Assembly (NCBI GenBank): GCA_963739795.1
Contig: CAVUBL010000021.1
Location: forward strand, 372,001 to 436,000
Direction of reading: 5' to 3'
Source of the DNA: CAVUBL01 sp963739795
GTDB lineage: Bacteria; Acidobacteriota; Thermoanaerobaculia; Multivoradales; DATKCC01
Length of the DNA: 64,000 nt
In this document: one piece after another, positions 1 to 8,019 of the stretch
How the letters are laid out: each line of letters begins with the position of its first letter
How positions within the stretch are numbered: the first letter of the stretch is position 1
The notes under the pieces: model-generated
Database searches by the model: none
Told to the model about the DNA's origin: nothing
The model's input: the letters and a program-made list of their open reading frames with translations, nothing else
Position numbers and translations under genes: made by a program

Positions 1-1
1 C

Positions 2-247
2 AGCCAGTTTATTTCCACCACACGAGACTATGAGGTGGCGGTTCGCGGGTATGGCAGATCCAGGTCGCCGATCGCCGAAGTCGACCTCTCTAAAGTAAAT
101 GCGCGGATCATAGACCTCACCAACCCGGAGACGCTATCTACCTTCGCCAGCCCCGAGGCCATTTACAATGCTACTCGCGACGCGGAGGTGTTGATTGAAG
201 GGCCGATTCCTCCAGAGTCGATAGGAAGAATCCATTATCCTGACTGA
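2..247 (+). CDS. C-terminal end of a polymorphic toxin (ADP-ribosyltransferase-like tip), 5' partial
   Basis: The reading frame is open from the window edge, so only about the last 81 residues are visible; the methionine at position 35 is internal. A Phe-Ile-Ser-Thr-Thr motif lies near the start, and the end reads EVLIEGPIPPESIGRIHYPD. This arrangement is typical of ADP-ribosyltransferase-fold toxin tips on RHS or other polymorphic toxins (family knowledge). A small gene follows 11 bp downstream in the usual toxin-immunity arrangement. The delivery part of the protein lies outside the window, so the parent class (RHS, CdiA, VgrG-linked) cannot be told. The ART assignment rests on short motifs only. 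Confidence 0.55.
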   Translation, partial: SQFISTTRDYEVAVRGYGRSRSPIAEVDLSKVNARIIDLTNPETLSTFASPEAIYNATRDAEVLIEGPIPPESIGRIHYPD

Positions 248-258
248 GCGAGAGTGAG

Positions 259-552
259 ATGACGACCCAGCTCATTCTGACGCGAGGTGGCCTCAGACTC
301 GGCGAGGTGGAACACTTTGAGGACGACTTTCCACAGCACCTTGGTAGGTTTCGAGCACTCCCCGCGTTCTCCGCAGTTTCTGAGCTCTTTCGTCGTGAGC
401 GGGACCTTCTGGCAAAGGGGGAGCTAGAGCAGTGGAGAAAGGTGCGAGCGGAAATCATTCAGCCTGGCCTTGTTCTCGAGTCCACCGATGGTAAGCAGCA
501 CTGGACGAATCCAATGCTTCATATCGAGGGCGATAATGTCTGGTGGCGTTAG
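259..552 (+). CDS. Putative immunity protein for the upstream toxin
   Basis: This is a 97-residue acidic protein with no signal peptide or membrane segment, so it is probably cytoplasmic. I do not recognise a family. It begins 11 bp after the toxin stop, with a weak GAG-rich ribosome site, and the two would be co-transcribed. Position, size and lower GC than the chromosome all fit a cognate immunity protein. The function is inferred from context alone. The stop codon sits at the edge of a GC-rich block that separates it from the next cassette. Confidence 0.5.
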   Translation: MTTQLILTRGGLRLGEVEHFEDDFPQHLGRFRALPAFSAVSELFRRERDLLAKGELEQWRKVRAEIIQPGLVLESTDGKQHWTNPMLHIEGDNVWWR

Positions 553-1017
553 CCGGCGGCTTCCGCCTAGAGTGCGGGAGAAGGTGCCGCCTTTCAGGTA
601 GCGGCGGCCGACCGGTCTTGACGAGCTTCTTGGCGGGATCGAGGTGCCGGTGGTGACGGCGCCGACGGGGGATGATGCGGCCGGGTCTCCGTCCGGTCCG
701 CTGCGGCCCCGCCTGACGGCGGGTCCTCCGCTCGGCCCGGCCGGAGCCCGTTTCCCCACCCGCCCGCCCGATTGAGGATCTCCCCCGCCCCCGGGCCCGG
801 ACCGGGCCGACGAGGGGCTGGTGGTGTCCGCCGGCGCTGTGGGGGCGCGAGGTGTCCGGAGCGCTCGGTGGCGTAGCGACCGCCCGGCCCAAGCGGCGGC
901 GGCGGCGTCCGTCCCTGCGCTTCGCTCCGGGCGCGGGCTAGCCGCTGCGGGGCACGGCGCGCGCCGGCCCCCGCCGTCACGCGCCGTGCCGCTGATGTAT
1001 GTGCCACTGGCTTCCGG
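553..1017. repeat. GC-rich intercassette block, copy 1, with terminal hairpin
   Basis: No convincing gene is present here. Positions 679 to about 1000 resemble 1905 to about 2240, both starting GCCGGGTCTCCG and sharing most of the following 110 bases. The block ends in a perfect 11-bp inverted repeat (951-961 with 980-990). With copy 2 it brackets the second toxin/immunity cassette. Long open frames in this block in several phases are base-composition artefacts. Confidence 0.7.
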
Positions 1018-1583
1018 ATGGTTTGGACGGGTGAGTATCAAGAGACGCTCACGAAGCAGGGACTCCGGGCAGGTTTGGAAGAGGTCGGCGTGGAGCCGGG
1101 GACAGCCGACACGGTCAGCTCCCACGCGGACGCCGTGATCTCTGCGGTCGGCGTCGCGAGTTCGGCGCGATTGATTACGCTTGGCCCCGCCACCTCCACC
1201 CTAGCCAGTGCTTCCTGGGACCTGCGACTGGAACGGACGAGGCCGTATTCTGGTCGGGCATCCGTAGAGGCGACGCTTCCGCAGCTGCTTGGGTATCCAG
1301 GCACGGCGGGGCCACTCTTGAGACGACGATTGCCGAGCGGGGAATTCAACTACCTGCTTGGGATCCGGGCAATCCGGCATCGCTAGCAGCCTGGAGAAGA
1401 GCCTCGGAAGAATTCGCGGCCGGTGCTAGGGGCAGCATTCGAGTCCTACAAACGGATATGGTCCGGGTGAGCTCAATCTGGGCAGATGTCGAGTATCCCG
1501 CACTGAAGGCTAATCCCAACGTGACATCGATTACCGCTGTCAATCCCGAAACGGGTACGGAGGTTCTCCTTTGGTCGAGGTGA
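1018..1583 (+). pseudogene. Orphan polymorphic-toxin C-terminal module, frameshifted
   Basis: The end of this module reads, in frame from about 1218, GTDEAVFWSGIRRG, then TLETTIAERGIQLPAWDPG, and finally SIWADVEYPALKANPNVTSI with a terminal LLWSR. I recognise this as a recurrent polymorphic-toxin tip, although I cannot name its activity. The preceding stretch (GTADTVSSHADAVISAVGV, about 1100-1150) is in a different frame, so a single frameshift lies between roughly 1190 and 1225. There is no delivery domain, so this looks like an orphan tip left downstream of an RHS-type locus. The stop overlaps the start of the next gene. The frameshift could be real decay or a sequencing error. Confidence 0.6.
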
Positions 1584-1885
1584 AGAGCTGGGGACCACAG
1601 GATCTTTCTGAAGCCATTGTCATCTGGAGCGGATGGGGTCGAGCTGCATGGCCAAGTCGAGATGAATCCCTCGTAGTTGACCACTTCGGTGCTGATCTCG
1701 CAGCCGACCTGTTGCCGGCACTACGTCGGCTGGAGGACGACTTCTATTCGTCCGACGCTCGCCATGTGGCAAGCGATTTGACAGAGATGGGGAAACGCGC
1801 CGCAGACCAGTTTCGTACCATGCATCCCGAGATTGGCGAGAAAGCTGTTCGAGCCTTAGCATGGTGTTACACATACGATCTATAA
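1580..1885 (+). CDS. Putative immunity protein of the orphan toxin module
   Basis: This protein has about 101 residues and is acidic and soluble, with the motif EVKSWGPQDLSEAI near a possible alternative start (TTG at 1571). I choose GTG at 1580 because it overlaps the toxin TGA as GTGA, the classic translational coupling of a toxin with its immunity gene. No family is recognised. It has lower GC than the flanking blocks and a clean stop. The immunity role is inferred from position. Confidence 0.5.
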   Translation: MKSWGPQDLSEAIVIWSGWGRAAWPSRDESLVVDHFGADLAADLLPALRRLEDDFYSSDARHVASDLTEMGKRAADQFRTMHPEIGEKAVRALAWCYTYDL

Positions 1886-3015
1886 ATAGCGAAAGTGTGG
1901 CGTAGCCGGGTCTCCGCCCGGTCCGCTGCGGCCCCGCCTGGCGGCGGGTCCTCCGCCGGCCCGTCCGGAGCCCCTTCCCCCTCCCGACCCCCCGATCCAG
2001 ATTTCCCCCGCCCCCGGTCCCCCAACTCCCCGCGCGCTCCCGGCCGATCCGGGTGAGCACCATCGAGCTCCGACCCGGAGGGCGCGGCAGCCCTGCGGTC
2101 GTCTCAGCCGCAAGGACCGCCCGCCCCAAGCGGCGTCGGGGGCGTCCGTCCCTCCGGTCGCTTCGCTCCCTCCGGGCACGGGCCAGCCACTCCGGCAAGG
2201 GCCGCGCCCGCCCCCGCGGTCACGCCCCTTGCAGTCTGCGCTGTCCGAGAATCGGCCGATTCTCCGACCTGTCCCTCGGCCGCCCCCGCCGCTCGGCCTG
2301 TCGGCTTGACATAACGCCCGGGCGCTGATGTCAACTTGGGGCGGGCTCCGGGGCTGCACTCCGGCCGCCGGAGCCTCCGCCGAGCCGGCCCCCTCCGGGA
2401 GTCCACGGGAGCTGGACCGTCGCTGGCTCCGATCACCCGGATCGGCCGGGAGCGCGGGGGAATTGGGGTCCCTCCCGCCCCAGAGAGGGAAGGCAGCTCT
2501 CCGCTGGCGCTCCGAACTGCCACCCGAGACAGCCGCCGGATCTTCGCTCCCTGCGGGCAGCGCCGCTGCGCGTCGCCGTCCTCGGGCTCAGCCCCGGCGG
2601 CCGAGATCTCCCCCGGGCCACAGGCTGGCGCCCGTGGCCCTCGCCGCCCGCCCGATAGCCCGGCAGCTTGGCTCGGCGCTGCGCGCCACCGCCAACCTGC
2701 CGGGTCCTGCGCCGAATGTACAGCTCGGCTCTCCACATGTACCGATCGTGCTCCAAGCGTACACGCTGTGCCGGGCCTGCTCTTCTCCTTAGCCGCCAGG
2801 GAGGGGGGTGTCAAGGGACGCGGACTTTTACGACCTTAGTGGACGTCTAGTTTTACGACCCCCTCCTTGTTCGATGTAGGTGACTCGTCGTCGTCGGGGC
2901 TGCGGTCGCTGTGGGAGATCCGGGAGGGGGCGGCATGGCCACGGCGCCTCTCTAGAACCGGTGTTCTCATGGAGCTTTCTTGACAGTAAAAGTCCGGCCG
3001 TGCTATTTTGTGGCC
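1886..3015. repeat. GC-rich intercassette block, copy 2, plus degenerate third block; no gene seen
   Basis: Positions 1905-2240 are the second copy of the block at 679-1000, again ending in a hairpin (arms 2195-2201 and 2226-2232). A separate palindrome lies at 2306-2334 (TTGACAT...ATGTCAA around CGCCCGGGCG). Positions 2335-2800 have similar composition but I cannot align them with confidence. At 2826-2835 and 2851-2860 the word TTTTACGACC is repeated 25 bp apart. Promoter-like boxes for the TetR gene begin at 2980. The numerous overlapping open frames here look spurious. Confidence 0.6.
2980..3009 (+). promoter_or_regulatory. Sigma-70-like promoter of the TetR gene
   Basis: TTGACA at 2980-2985 is followed after 18 bp by TATTTT at 3004-3009. 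The start codon of the TetR gene is at 3016, about where transcription would begin, so the message would be leaderless or nearly so. Confidence 0.5.
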
Positions 3016-3606
3016 ATGTCGAAGGGGGAGGAGACTCGGGCGGCGATTCTGGAGGAGGCGTTTGCCCGGGCGAGCCGGTTGGGGCTGGAGGGCCTTTCCA
3101 TCGGATCGCTGGCGGGGGAGGTGGGGATGTCGAAGAGCGGGCTCTTCGCCCACTTCCAGTCGAAGGAAGAGCTCCAGCTCCAGGTGCTCGAGACCGCGGC
3201 CGGGCTGTTCGTCGACACGGTGGTCACGCCGGCCCTCAAGGAGCCGCGGGGCGAGCCCCGCCTGCGCGCCTTGTTCGAGCGCTGGATGGCCTGGGAAGGG
3301 GCGCCGTTTCAGCCGGGCGGCTGCATCTTCATCGCCACCGCCAACGAGCTCGACGACCGTCCCGGCCCCCTCCGTGAGCGGCTCGTGGGCTACCAGCGGG
3401 ACTGGCTCGAGAGCCTCGCCACCGCGGCCCGGATCACGATCGAGGAAGGTCATTTCCGCGCAGACGTCGACCCGGAGCAGTTCGCCTACGACCTGTACGC
3501 GGTGATCCTCGCCTACCACCACTTCAGCCGCCTCCTGCGCGACCCCACCGCCGAGGATCGGGCGCTGCGCGCTTTCGAGAGCCTGCTGGCGTCCTGCCGA
3601 GCCTGA
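3016..3606 (+). CDS. TetR/AcrR-family transcriptional regulator
   Basis: The 196-residue protein has an N-terminal helix-turn-helix at about residues 10-55 (GEVGMSKSGLFAHFQSKEEL), followed by an all-helical ligand domain in which PFQPGGCIFI marks the core. TetR proteins act as dimeric, ligand-relieved repressors (family knowledge). I place the start at ATG 3016; an in-frame TTG at 2980 coincides with the -35 box and is less likely. The alpha/beta hydrolase gene starts 20 bp downstream, so the two probably form one operon and the regulator may control itself and the hydrolase. The ligand is unknown. Confidence 0.9.
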   Translation: MSKGEETRAAILEEAFARASRLGLEGLSIGSLAGEVGMSKSGLFAHFQSKEELQLQVLETAAGLFVDTVVTPALKEPRGEPRLRALFERWMAWEGAPFQPGGCIFIATANELDDRPGPLRERLVGYQRDWLESLATAARITIEEGHFRADVDPEQFAYDLYAVILAYHHFSRLLRDPTAEDRALRAFESLLASCRA

Positions 3607-3626
3607 GGACGAGAGAGAAGAATTCT

Positions 3627-4571
3627 ATGGTCGACCTGGCCCATCGCGAGAAAAGCACGATCGATCGTTTGTCCCCGAGCGCGGCGGAAGGCCTCTCCGT
3701 GCCCCGTCCACTTCGCCTGGCCGTCTCGGCGCTCCAGGGCGTCGCGCCCGGCCTCCTGGCGGCCGTGGGTGAGAGGGTCTTCCTCAGGACCCGGCGCTTC
3801 CCGGTCCCCACCCGGGAGGAACGCTGGCTCGAGGCGGCCCGGCCGCACCGGCTGAAGACTCGGCTCGGGAGCCTGCCGCTCTGGGTCTGGGGCGAGGAGG
3901 GCCCGGCGGTCTACCTGGTCCACGGCTGGGAGGGACGCGGCTCGCAGCTCGGAGCGTTCGCCGAGCCCCTGGTCGCCGCCGGCTTCCGGGTGGTGGCTTA
4001 CGACGCCCCGGGCCACGGCGCTGCGCCGGGGCGGAGCTCGTCGCTCGTCCTCATGGCCAGGGCCCTCTCCGAGGTGGTTGGCCAGGTGGGAGGGGCCTGG
4101 GGGCCGCCGGCGGCAGTCGTGGCCCACTCGGCCGGCGCGGTCGCCGCGACCTACGCCGTCGCCCTCGGCGTGCCGGTCGAGCGGCTGGTCTACGTGGCCC
4201 CGGGCGCGGAGCTCCTGGAGTACTCCCGGCGGTTCGCGCGGGCGCTCGGGATGTCCGAGGCCCTCCGGCGCCGGCTTCAGGTACGGATCGAGCGCCGGAT
4301 CGGAGTCCCCTGGAGCGAGATCGAACCCGTGAACCGGGCGCCGGAGATGAGCGCGCCGCTCCTGGCCTTCGCCGACCGGGACGACCGCGAGTCGCCTCTG
4401 CCGACGGTCGAGGCCCTGGTCGGGGCGTGGCCGGGCGCGGAGTTGGAGCTCATGGCCGGGCTCGGGCACCGGCGGATCCTCCGGAGCCCGAAGGTGATCG
4501 GGCGGGCCGTGGAGTTCCTCGCAGGGGCGGCGGCTCTCCGCGCGCCCGCGGCGGCCGTGGCCGGTGTCTGA
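3627..4571 (+). CDS. Alpha/beta hydrolase
   Basis: The protein has 314 residues. The oxyanion region is YLVHGWEGRGSQ (about 96-107), the nucleophile elbow AHSAGA puts Ser at 168, the acid is probably Asp250 or Asp253 in FADRDDRES, and His281 follows in GLGHRR. The triad is complete, so an active serine hydrolase (esterase or lipase-like) acting in the cytoplasm is expected. The first 75 residues are a non-catalytic extension. A GAGAGAGAAG ribosome site precedes the ATG. It is in the same operon as the TetR regulator. The substrate cannot be read from the sequence. Confidence 0.85.
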   Translation: MVDLAHREKSTIDRLSPSAAEGLSVPRPLRLAVSALQGVAPGLLAAVGERVFLRTRRFPVPTREERWLEAARPHRLKTRLGSLPLWVWGEEGPAVYLVHGWEGRGSQLGAFAEPLVAAGFRVVAYDAPGHGAAPGRSSSLVLMARALSEVVGQVGGAWGPPAAVVAHSAGAVAATYAVALGVPVERLVYVAPGAELLEYSRRFARALGMSEALRRRLQVRIERRIGVPWSEIEPVNRAPEMSAPLLAFADRDDRESPLPTVEALVGAWPGAELELMAGLGHRRILRSPKVIGRAVEFLAGAAALRAPAAAVAGV

Positions 4572-4715
4572 GCCGAGACCCGCTCGAAGCGGCGGGCTGA
4601 AAGCCGCCGAGCGCGCTGCCTCGGCCCGGCAAGGTCAGGCTGACGCAATCGTGACGGAAATATGACGCCCCCCGGGAGCTCGAGGAGGTAAAGTCGTTGT
4701 TTACCGAGGGGATCC

Positions 4716-5798
4716 ATGCACCGGCACTTGCGCAGCGTCATCACCGGGACGGGAAGCTACCTGCCGACCCGCAAAGTGACCAATCGGGACTTCCTCGGCT
4801 CGGAGTTTTACGACCCCAGTGGGGCCCGCTTCGAGCAGCCTACCGAGGAGATCATCCGGAAGTTCGGCCAGATCACCGGCATCGCCGAGAGGCGCTACGT
4901 CTCCGACGACTTGGTGACTTCGGACATCGCGGCGCTGGCCGCGGAGGCGGCCCTCGAGCGCGCCGGAGCCGATCGCGAGAGCCTCGACTACGTGATCGTG
5001 GGCCACAACTTCGGCGACGTGACCGCCAGCAACCGGCGCACCGACCTCGTCCCGAGCCTGGCCGCCCGGGTCAAGGCCAAGCTTGCCATCCACAACCCGC
5101 GGACGGTCGCCTACGACCTGCCCTTCGGTTGCCCCGGCTGGCTCCAGGCGATGATCCAGTCCGACTACTACCTGCGCTCCGGCGACGCCCGGCGCTGCCT
5201 GGTGATCGGTGCCGAGACCCTCTCGCGGGTCACCGATCCCCACGATCGCGACAGCATGATTTACTCCGACGGCGCGGGTGCCGTCCTTCTCGAGGCGCGG
5301 GAGAGCGAGGAGCCGATCGGCATCCTGGCCCACGCCGCCCGCTCCGACACCTTCGAGCACGCCTACCTGCTGCGCATGGGTGCTTCCGCGTGCCCCGAGT
5401 CCGCCAACGGGGAGCTCTTCCTCAAGATGGACGGCCACCGCGTCTACGAGTACGCGGTGAAGACCGTCCCGGCGGTGGTGGAGGAATGCCTGGCCCGGGC
5501 GGGCGTCGGCCTGGCCGAGGTGGACAAGATCCTGCTCCACCAGGCGAACGCCAAGATGGACGAGGCGATCGTCAAGCGCCTCCTCCGGTCCTCCGGCGAC
5601 CGGCGCACGACGGAGGAGATCGCGCCGCTCACTGTGGGCTGGCTGGGCAACAGCTCGGTCGCCACGCTGCCGACGCTCCTGGACCTCATGGACCGCGGCG
5701 AGCTCGACGGCCACCGTCCCGAGCCGGGTGCGCTGTTTCTGCTCGCCGCCGTCGGCGCGGGCATGAACGTCAATTCCCTCGCCTACCGGGTGCCCTGA
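4716..5798 (+). CDS. 3-oxoacyl-ACP synthase III (FabH-like)
   Basis: This is a 360-residue thiolase-fold condensing enzyme. The Cys-His-Asn triad is visible: Cys139 in PFGCPGW, His275 in LLHQANAKM and Asn312 in WLGNSSVATL. KAS III enzymes condense an acyl-CoA with malonyl-ACP to start fatty-acid or related chains. The sequence around Cys and the 40-residue segment before it differ from housekeeping FabH, so it may serve a specialised acyl or polyketide-like pathway. A GAGGGGA ribosome site lies 5 bp before the ATG. It follows the hydrolase by 144 bp, and whether it belongs to the same operon is uncertain. Confidence 0.85.
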   Translation: MHRHLRSVITGTGSYLPTRKVTNRDFLGSEFYDPSGARFEQPTEEIIRKFGQITGIAERRYVSDDLVTSDIAALAAEAALERAGADRESLDYVIVGHNFGDVTASNRRTDLVPSLAARVKAKLAIHNPRTVAYDLPFGCPGWLQAMIQSDYYLRSGDARRCLVIGAETLSRVTDPHDRDSMIYSDGAGAVLLEARESEEPIGILAHAARSDTFEHAYLLRMGASACPESANGELFLKMDGHRVYEYAVKTVPAVVEECLARAGVGLAEVDKILLHQANAKMDEAIVKRLLRSSGDRRTTEEIAPLTVGWLGNSSVATLPTLLDLMDRGELDGHRPEPGALFLLAAVGAGMNVNSLAYRVP

Positions 5799-5878
5799 CG
5801 GCGGTCCTCCGTCCAGAGCATCTCCTCCGGCTGTAGGATGAGGGCGTCCGGGTCCCTCCGGCCCGGCGACGCGCGACG

Positions 5879-6334
5879 ATGAAATCGATCCGAGAGAGAG
5901 CGCAGACCGTGGTGAGGCGAGCGACGGAGACGCCGGTCCGGCACACCTCGGAGTGGACCCTGTGGGGCCTTCCGGTGGTCGATATCGCGGTGGGCGCCGA
6001 CCCGGAAACCGGCGACCCGGCCTGCGCCCGCGGCGTGATCGCGGTCGGCGACCGGGCGGAGGGAGTCCTGGCGCTCGGCGGCGAAGCCCGGGGCCTCTTC
6101 GCCCTCGGCGGCCGAGCGGTGGGCGGCTTCGCCGTCGGCGGCGTCTCGCGGGGCGTCATTGCGCTGGGCGGCGTGGCGTTCGGAGCCGTCGCGGTGGGCG
6201 GCGTGGCGGTGGGGCTCGCCGCCCTGGGGGGCGCGGCCCTGGGTGCGGTGGCCGTGGGCGGGGCCGCGGCCGGCTACCTCGCGGTGGGGGGAGCCGCGGT
6301 CGGCCGGAAGCGCCTCAGCCGCCGGAAGCGGTAG
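5879..6334 (+). CDS. Decapeptide-repeat Gly/Ala/Val protein
   Basis: The protein has 151 residues. After a charged N-terminus and the segment EWTLWGLPVVDIAVGADPE, residues 52-141 are nine consecutive repeats of ten residues with pattern G-x-x-A-(V/L)-G-G-x-x-x, the first being GVIAVGDRAE. The C-terminus is strongly basic (GRKRLSRRKR). The exact ten-residue period suggests a repetitive stacked or beta-solenoid-like structure, or tightly packed Gly-zipper membrane segments. No enzymatic residues are seen and I do not know a named family. It lies downstream of the FabH-like gene on the same strand. Confidence 0.75.
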   Translation: MKSIRERAQTVVRRATETPVRHTSEWTLWGLPVVDIAVGADPETGDPACARGVIAVGDRAEGVLALGGEARGLFALGGRAVGGFAVGGVSRGVIALGGVAFGAVAVGGVAVGLAALGGAALGAVAVGGAAAGYLAVGGAAVGRKRLSRRKR

Positions 6335-6389
6335 CGGGCCTCCACCTGCAACTTCGCCTGCACCTTCTACGGGTCGGCTTGTCAGTCTT

Positions 6390-7772
6390 TCAGGCTTCGG
6401 CCTTTGCCGTCCGTCCGTCCTCGACCCGTTCGATCACCTGCTCCTGGAAGGCTCGGAGGCCCGGGCTGACCTCCACCGGGTATGGGGGAGCCGCGGGCGC
6501 GAGATCGCGCACCCGCGCCGGCAGGGCGGCCACCTCCCGCCGCGCCCGCTCCCGATTCTCGTCGAGGCTCTCGCGGCCGGCGGGGAGGCGCTCGCCACCG
6601 GCCATCACCTGGACCAGCAGTGGGCGGCCGGGAAGGCTCTCGTCGTGGCGGGCCACCACGTCGCCGGTCGCCTCGCCGCCCCGCTCGGTGCGAAAGACCT
6701 GCTTTCTCCCGGGGAGGATGCGCTTGCCGGGCGAGAGCTTGAGGCGCCCTCGTCCGGCGTAGGCGGTGAGCTTGTAGGCCACGTCCAGGTCCGGCGCGTC
6801 GTGGGAGACCCCCATCCGGGTGCCCACGCCGAAGCCGTCGATGGGAGCCCCGGAGGCCACCAGACGGGCGACCCGGTGTTCGTCGAGGCCGCCGCTGGCG
6901 AAGATCTCCACCGACTCGAGGCCGGCCTCGTCCAGGATCTCCCGCGAGGCCTTCGCCATTTCGGCCAGGTCGCCCGAGTCGAGGCGGATCGCTCGCACCC
7001 GAAACTCCCCGCCCAGCTCGCGGGCCAGTCGCGCCACGTGGCGCACGCCCTCCAGGGTGTCGTAGGTGTCGACCAGCAGCACCGTCTCCGGGTAGAGGGT
7101 GGCGAACTGCCGAAAGGCCTCGAGCTCGTCGTCGTGAGCTTGGATGTAGCTGTGGGCCATCGTGCCGGTGATGGGCACCCCGTAGACCTTGCCGGCGAGG
7201 ACGTTGCTGGTGCCGTCGAGGCCGGCCACGTGGTAGGCGCGGGCGCCCTTCATCGCCGCGTCGGTGCCGTGCATGCGGCGCAGCCCGAAGTCCGCCACCG
7301 TCCGGCCGGCGGCGGCGTGGACCACCCGGGCGGCCTTGGAGGCGAGGACCGTCTGCAGGTGCACCTGGTTCATGAGGAAGCTCTCGGCGAGCTGGGCCAC
7401 CGGCAGGGGTGCCACGACCTCGAGCAGAGGCTCTTCCGGGAAGACCGGCGTGCCCTCGGGCAGGGCCCACACGTCGCCGTCGAAGCGCAGCCCACCGAGC
7501 CAGCCCAGGAACTCGTCGGAGAACTGCTCCTGCCGGGACAGAAAGTCCAGGCTCTCGGAGGTGAAGCGCAGGGTCTCGAGGTAGGCCAGGGCATCGCCCA
7601 GCCCGCACGCCAGGCAGAAGTTGCGGCTCTCCGGGAGGTTCCGGAAATAGAGGCTGAACACGGCCTCGCCGTCCAGGCCCTCGCGCCAGTAGGCCTGGAG
7701 CATGGTGAGCTCGTAGAGGTCGGTGAAGAGGGCCGCGTTGGCGTCGTCGACCCACGCGTTCTCCCTGCTCAT
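6390..7772 (-). CDS. pncB: Nicotinate phosphoribosyltransferase
   Basis: The 460-residue protein catalyses formation of nicotinate mononucleotide from nicotinate and PRPP, the salvage entry to NAD (Preiss-Handler pathway). Family hallmarks include the N-terminal ALFTDLYELTMLQAYW (residues 14-29), DFGLRRMHGTDAA (161-173), the catalytic His207 in GTMAHSYIQAHDDE, and the phosphate-binding region IFASGGLDEHRV followed by GFGVGTRMGVS. Length is normal. It is transcribed away from a mobile inverted-repeat element that lies immediately upstream (7824-7990), and no operon partner is evident. Confidence 0.95.
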   Translation of the reverse strand: MSRENAWVDDANAALFTDLYELTMLQAYWREGLDGEAVFSLYFRNLPESRNFCLACGLGDALAYLETLRFTSESLDFLSRQEQFSDEFLGWLGGLRFDGDVWALPEGTPVFPEEPLLEVVAPLPVAQLAESFLMNQVHLQTVLASKAARVVHAAAGRTVADFGLRRMHGTDAAMKGARAYHVAGLDGTSNVLAGKVYGVPITGTMAHSYIQAHDDELEAFRQFATLYPETVLLVDTYDTLEGVRHVARLARELGGEFRVRAIRLDSGDLAEMAKASREILDEAGLESVEIFASGGLDEHRVARLVASGAPIDGFGVGTRMGVSHDAPDLDVAYKLTAYAGRGRLKLSPGKRILPGRKQVFRTERGGEATGDVVARHDESLPGRPLLVQVMAGGERLPAGRESLDENRERARREVAALPARVRDLAPAAPPYPVEVSPGLRAFQEQVIERVEDGRTAKAEA

Positions 7773-7823
7773 GACGACTCCTTTCTGTCGCCCGCCGGCC
7801 CGATCCCGTCGCTTCGCGGGCTG

Positions 7824-7990
7824 CTAGTGGTCCGTCAACCTTCAATTGACGGGTCCCACCGGTCCTTCACGCCGCTGGCGGCGTTGCTCCTCCTCGACGT
7901 AGGCCCCGCTACGCCTGCGTCGAAGCGCCTGGCCAGCGACGCGAAATCCTCGCCGGATACCCTGTCAATTGAAGGTTGACGGACCACTAG
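7824..7990. mobile_element. MITE-like element M1 with perfect 27-bp inverted termini
   Basis: Arms 7824-7850 and 7964-7990 are perfect reverse complements and both end in CTAG. The 113-bp interior has no gene. It contains an internal hairpin of CGACGTAGGC paired with GCCTGCGTCG around 7900-7922. Related sequences occur at 15333-15386 (left half) and 36828-36987 (core). This is consistent with a non-autonomous element mobilised in trans. A further degenerate arm-like stretch continues to about 8015. Confidence 0.75.
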
Positions 7991-8019
7991 TGGTCAGTCA
8001 ATTGACGATTGACGGATCT

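Noticed and set aside
424..1138. Long Arg/Pro/Gly-rich open frames in both strands
   Set aside because: They have no family similarity, sit in all phases of a GC-rich repeat block, and reflect lack of stop codons rather than coding.
2104..2839. Several 100-230-codon frames in the third GC-rich block
   Set aside because: Composition is the same in every frame, with no ribosome sites or recognisable domains.
553..2860. Integron attC sites between the toxin cassettes
   Set aside because: GTTAGCC and CGTTATGT words and TCAAGCCGAC-like stretches recall attC, but no ordered RYYYAAC...GTTRRRY pair was found at the gene ends and no integrase is visible.
4808..4825. TTTTACGACC word in the FabH-like gene matching the repeat at 2826-2860
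   Set aside because: It lies in conserved coding sequence and the match is short, so it is treated as coincidence.
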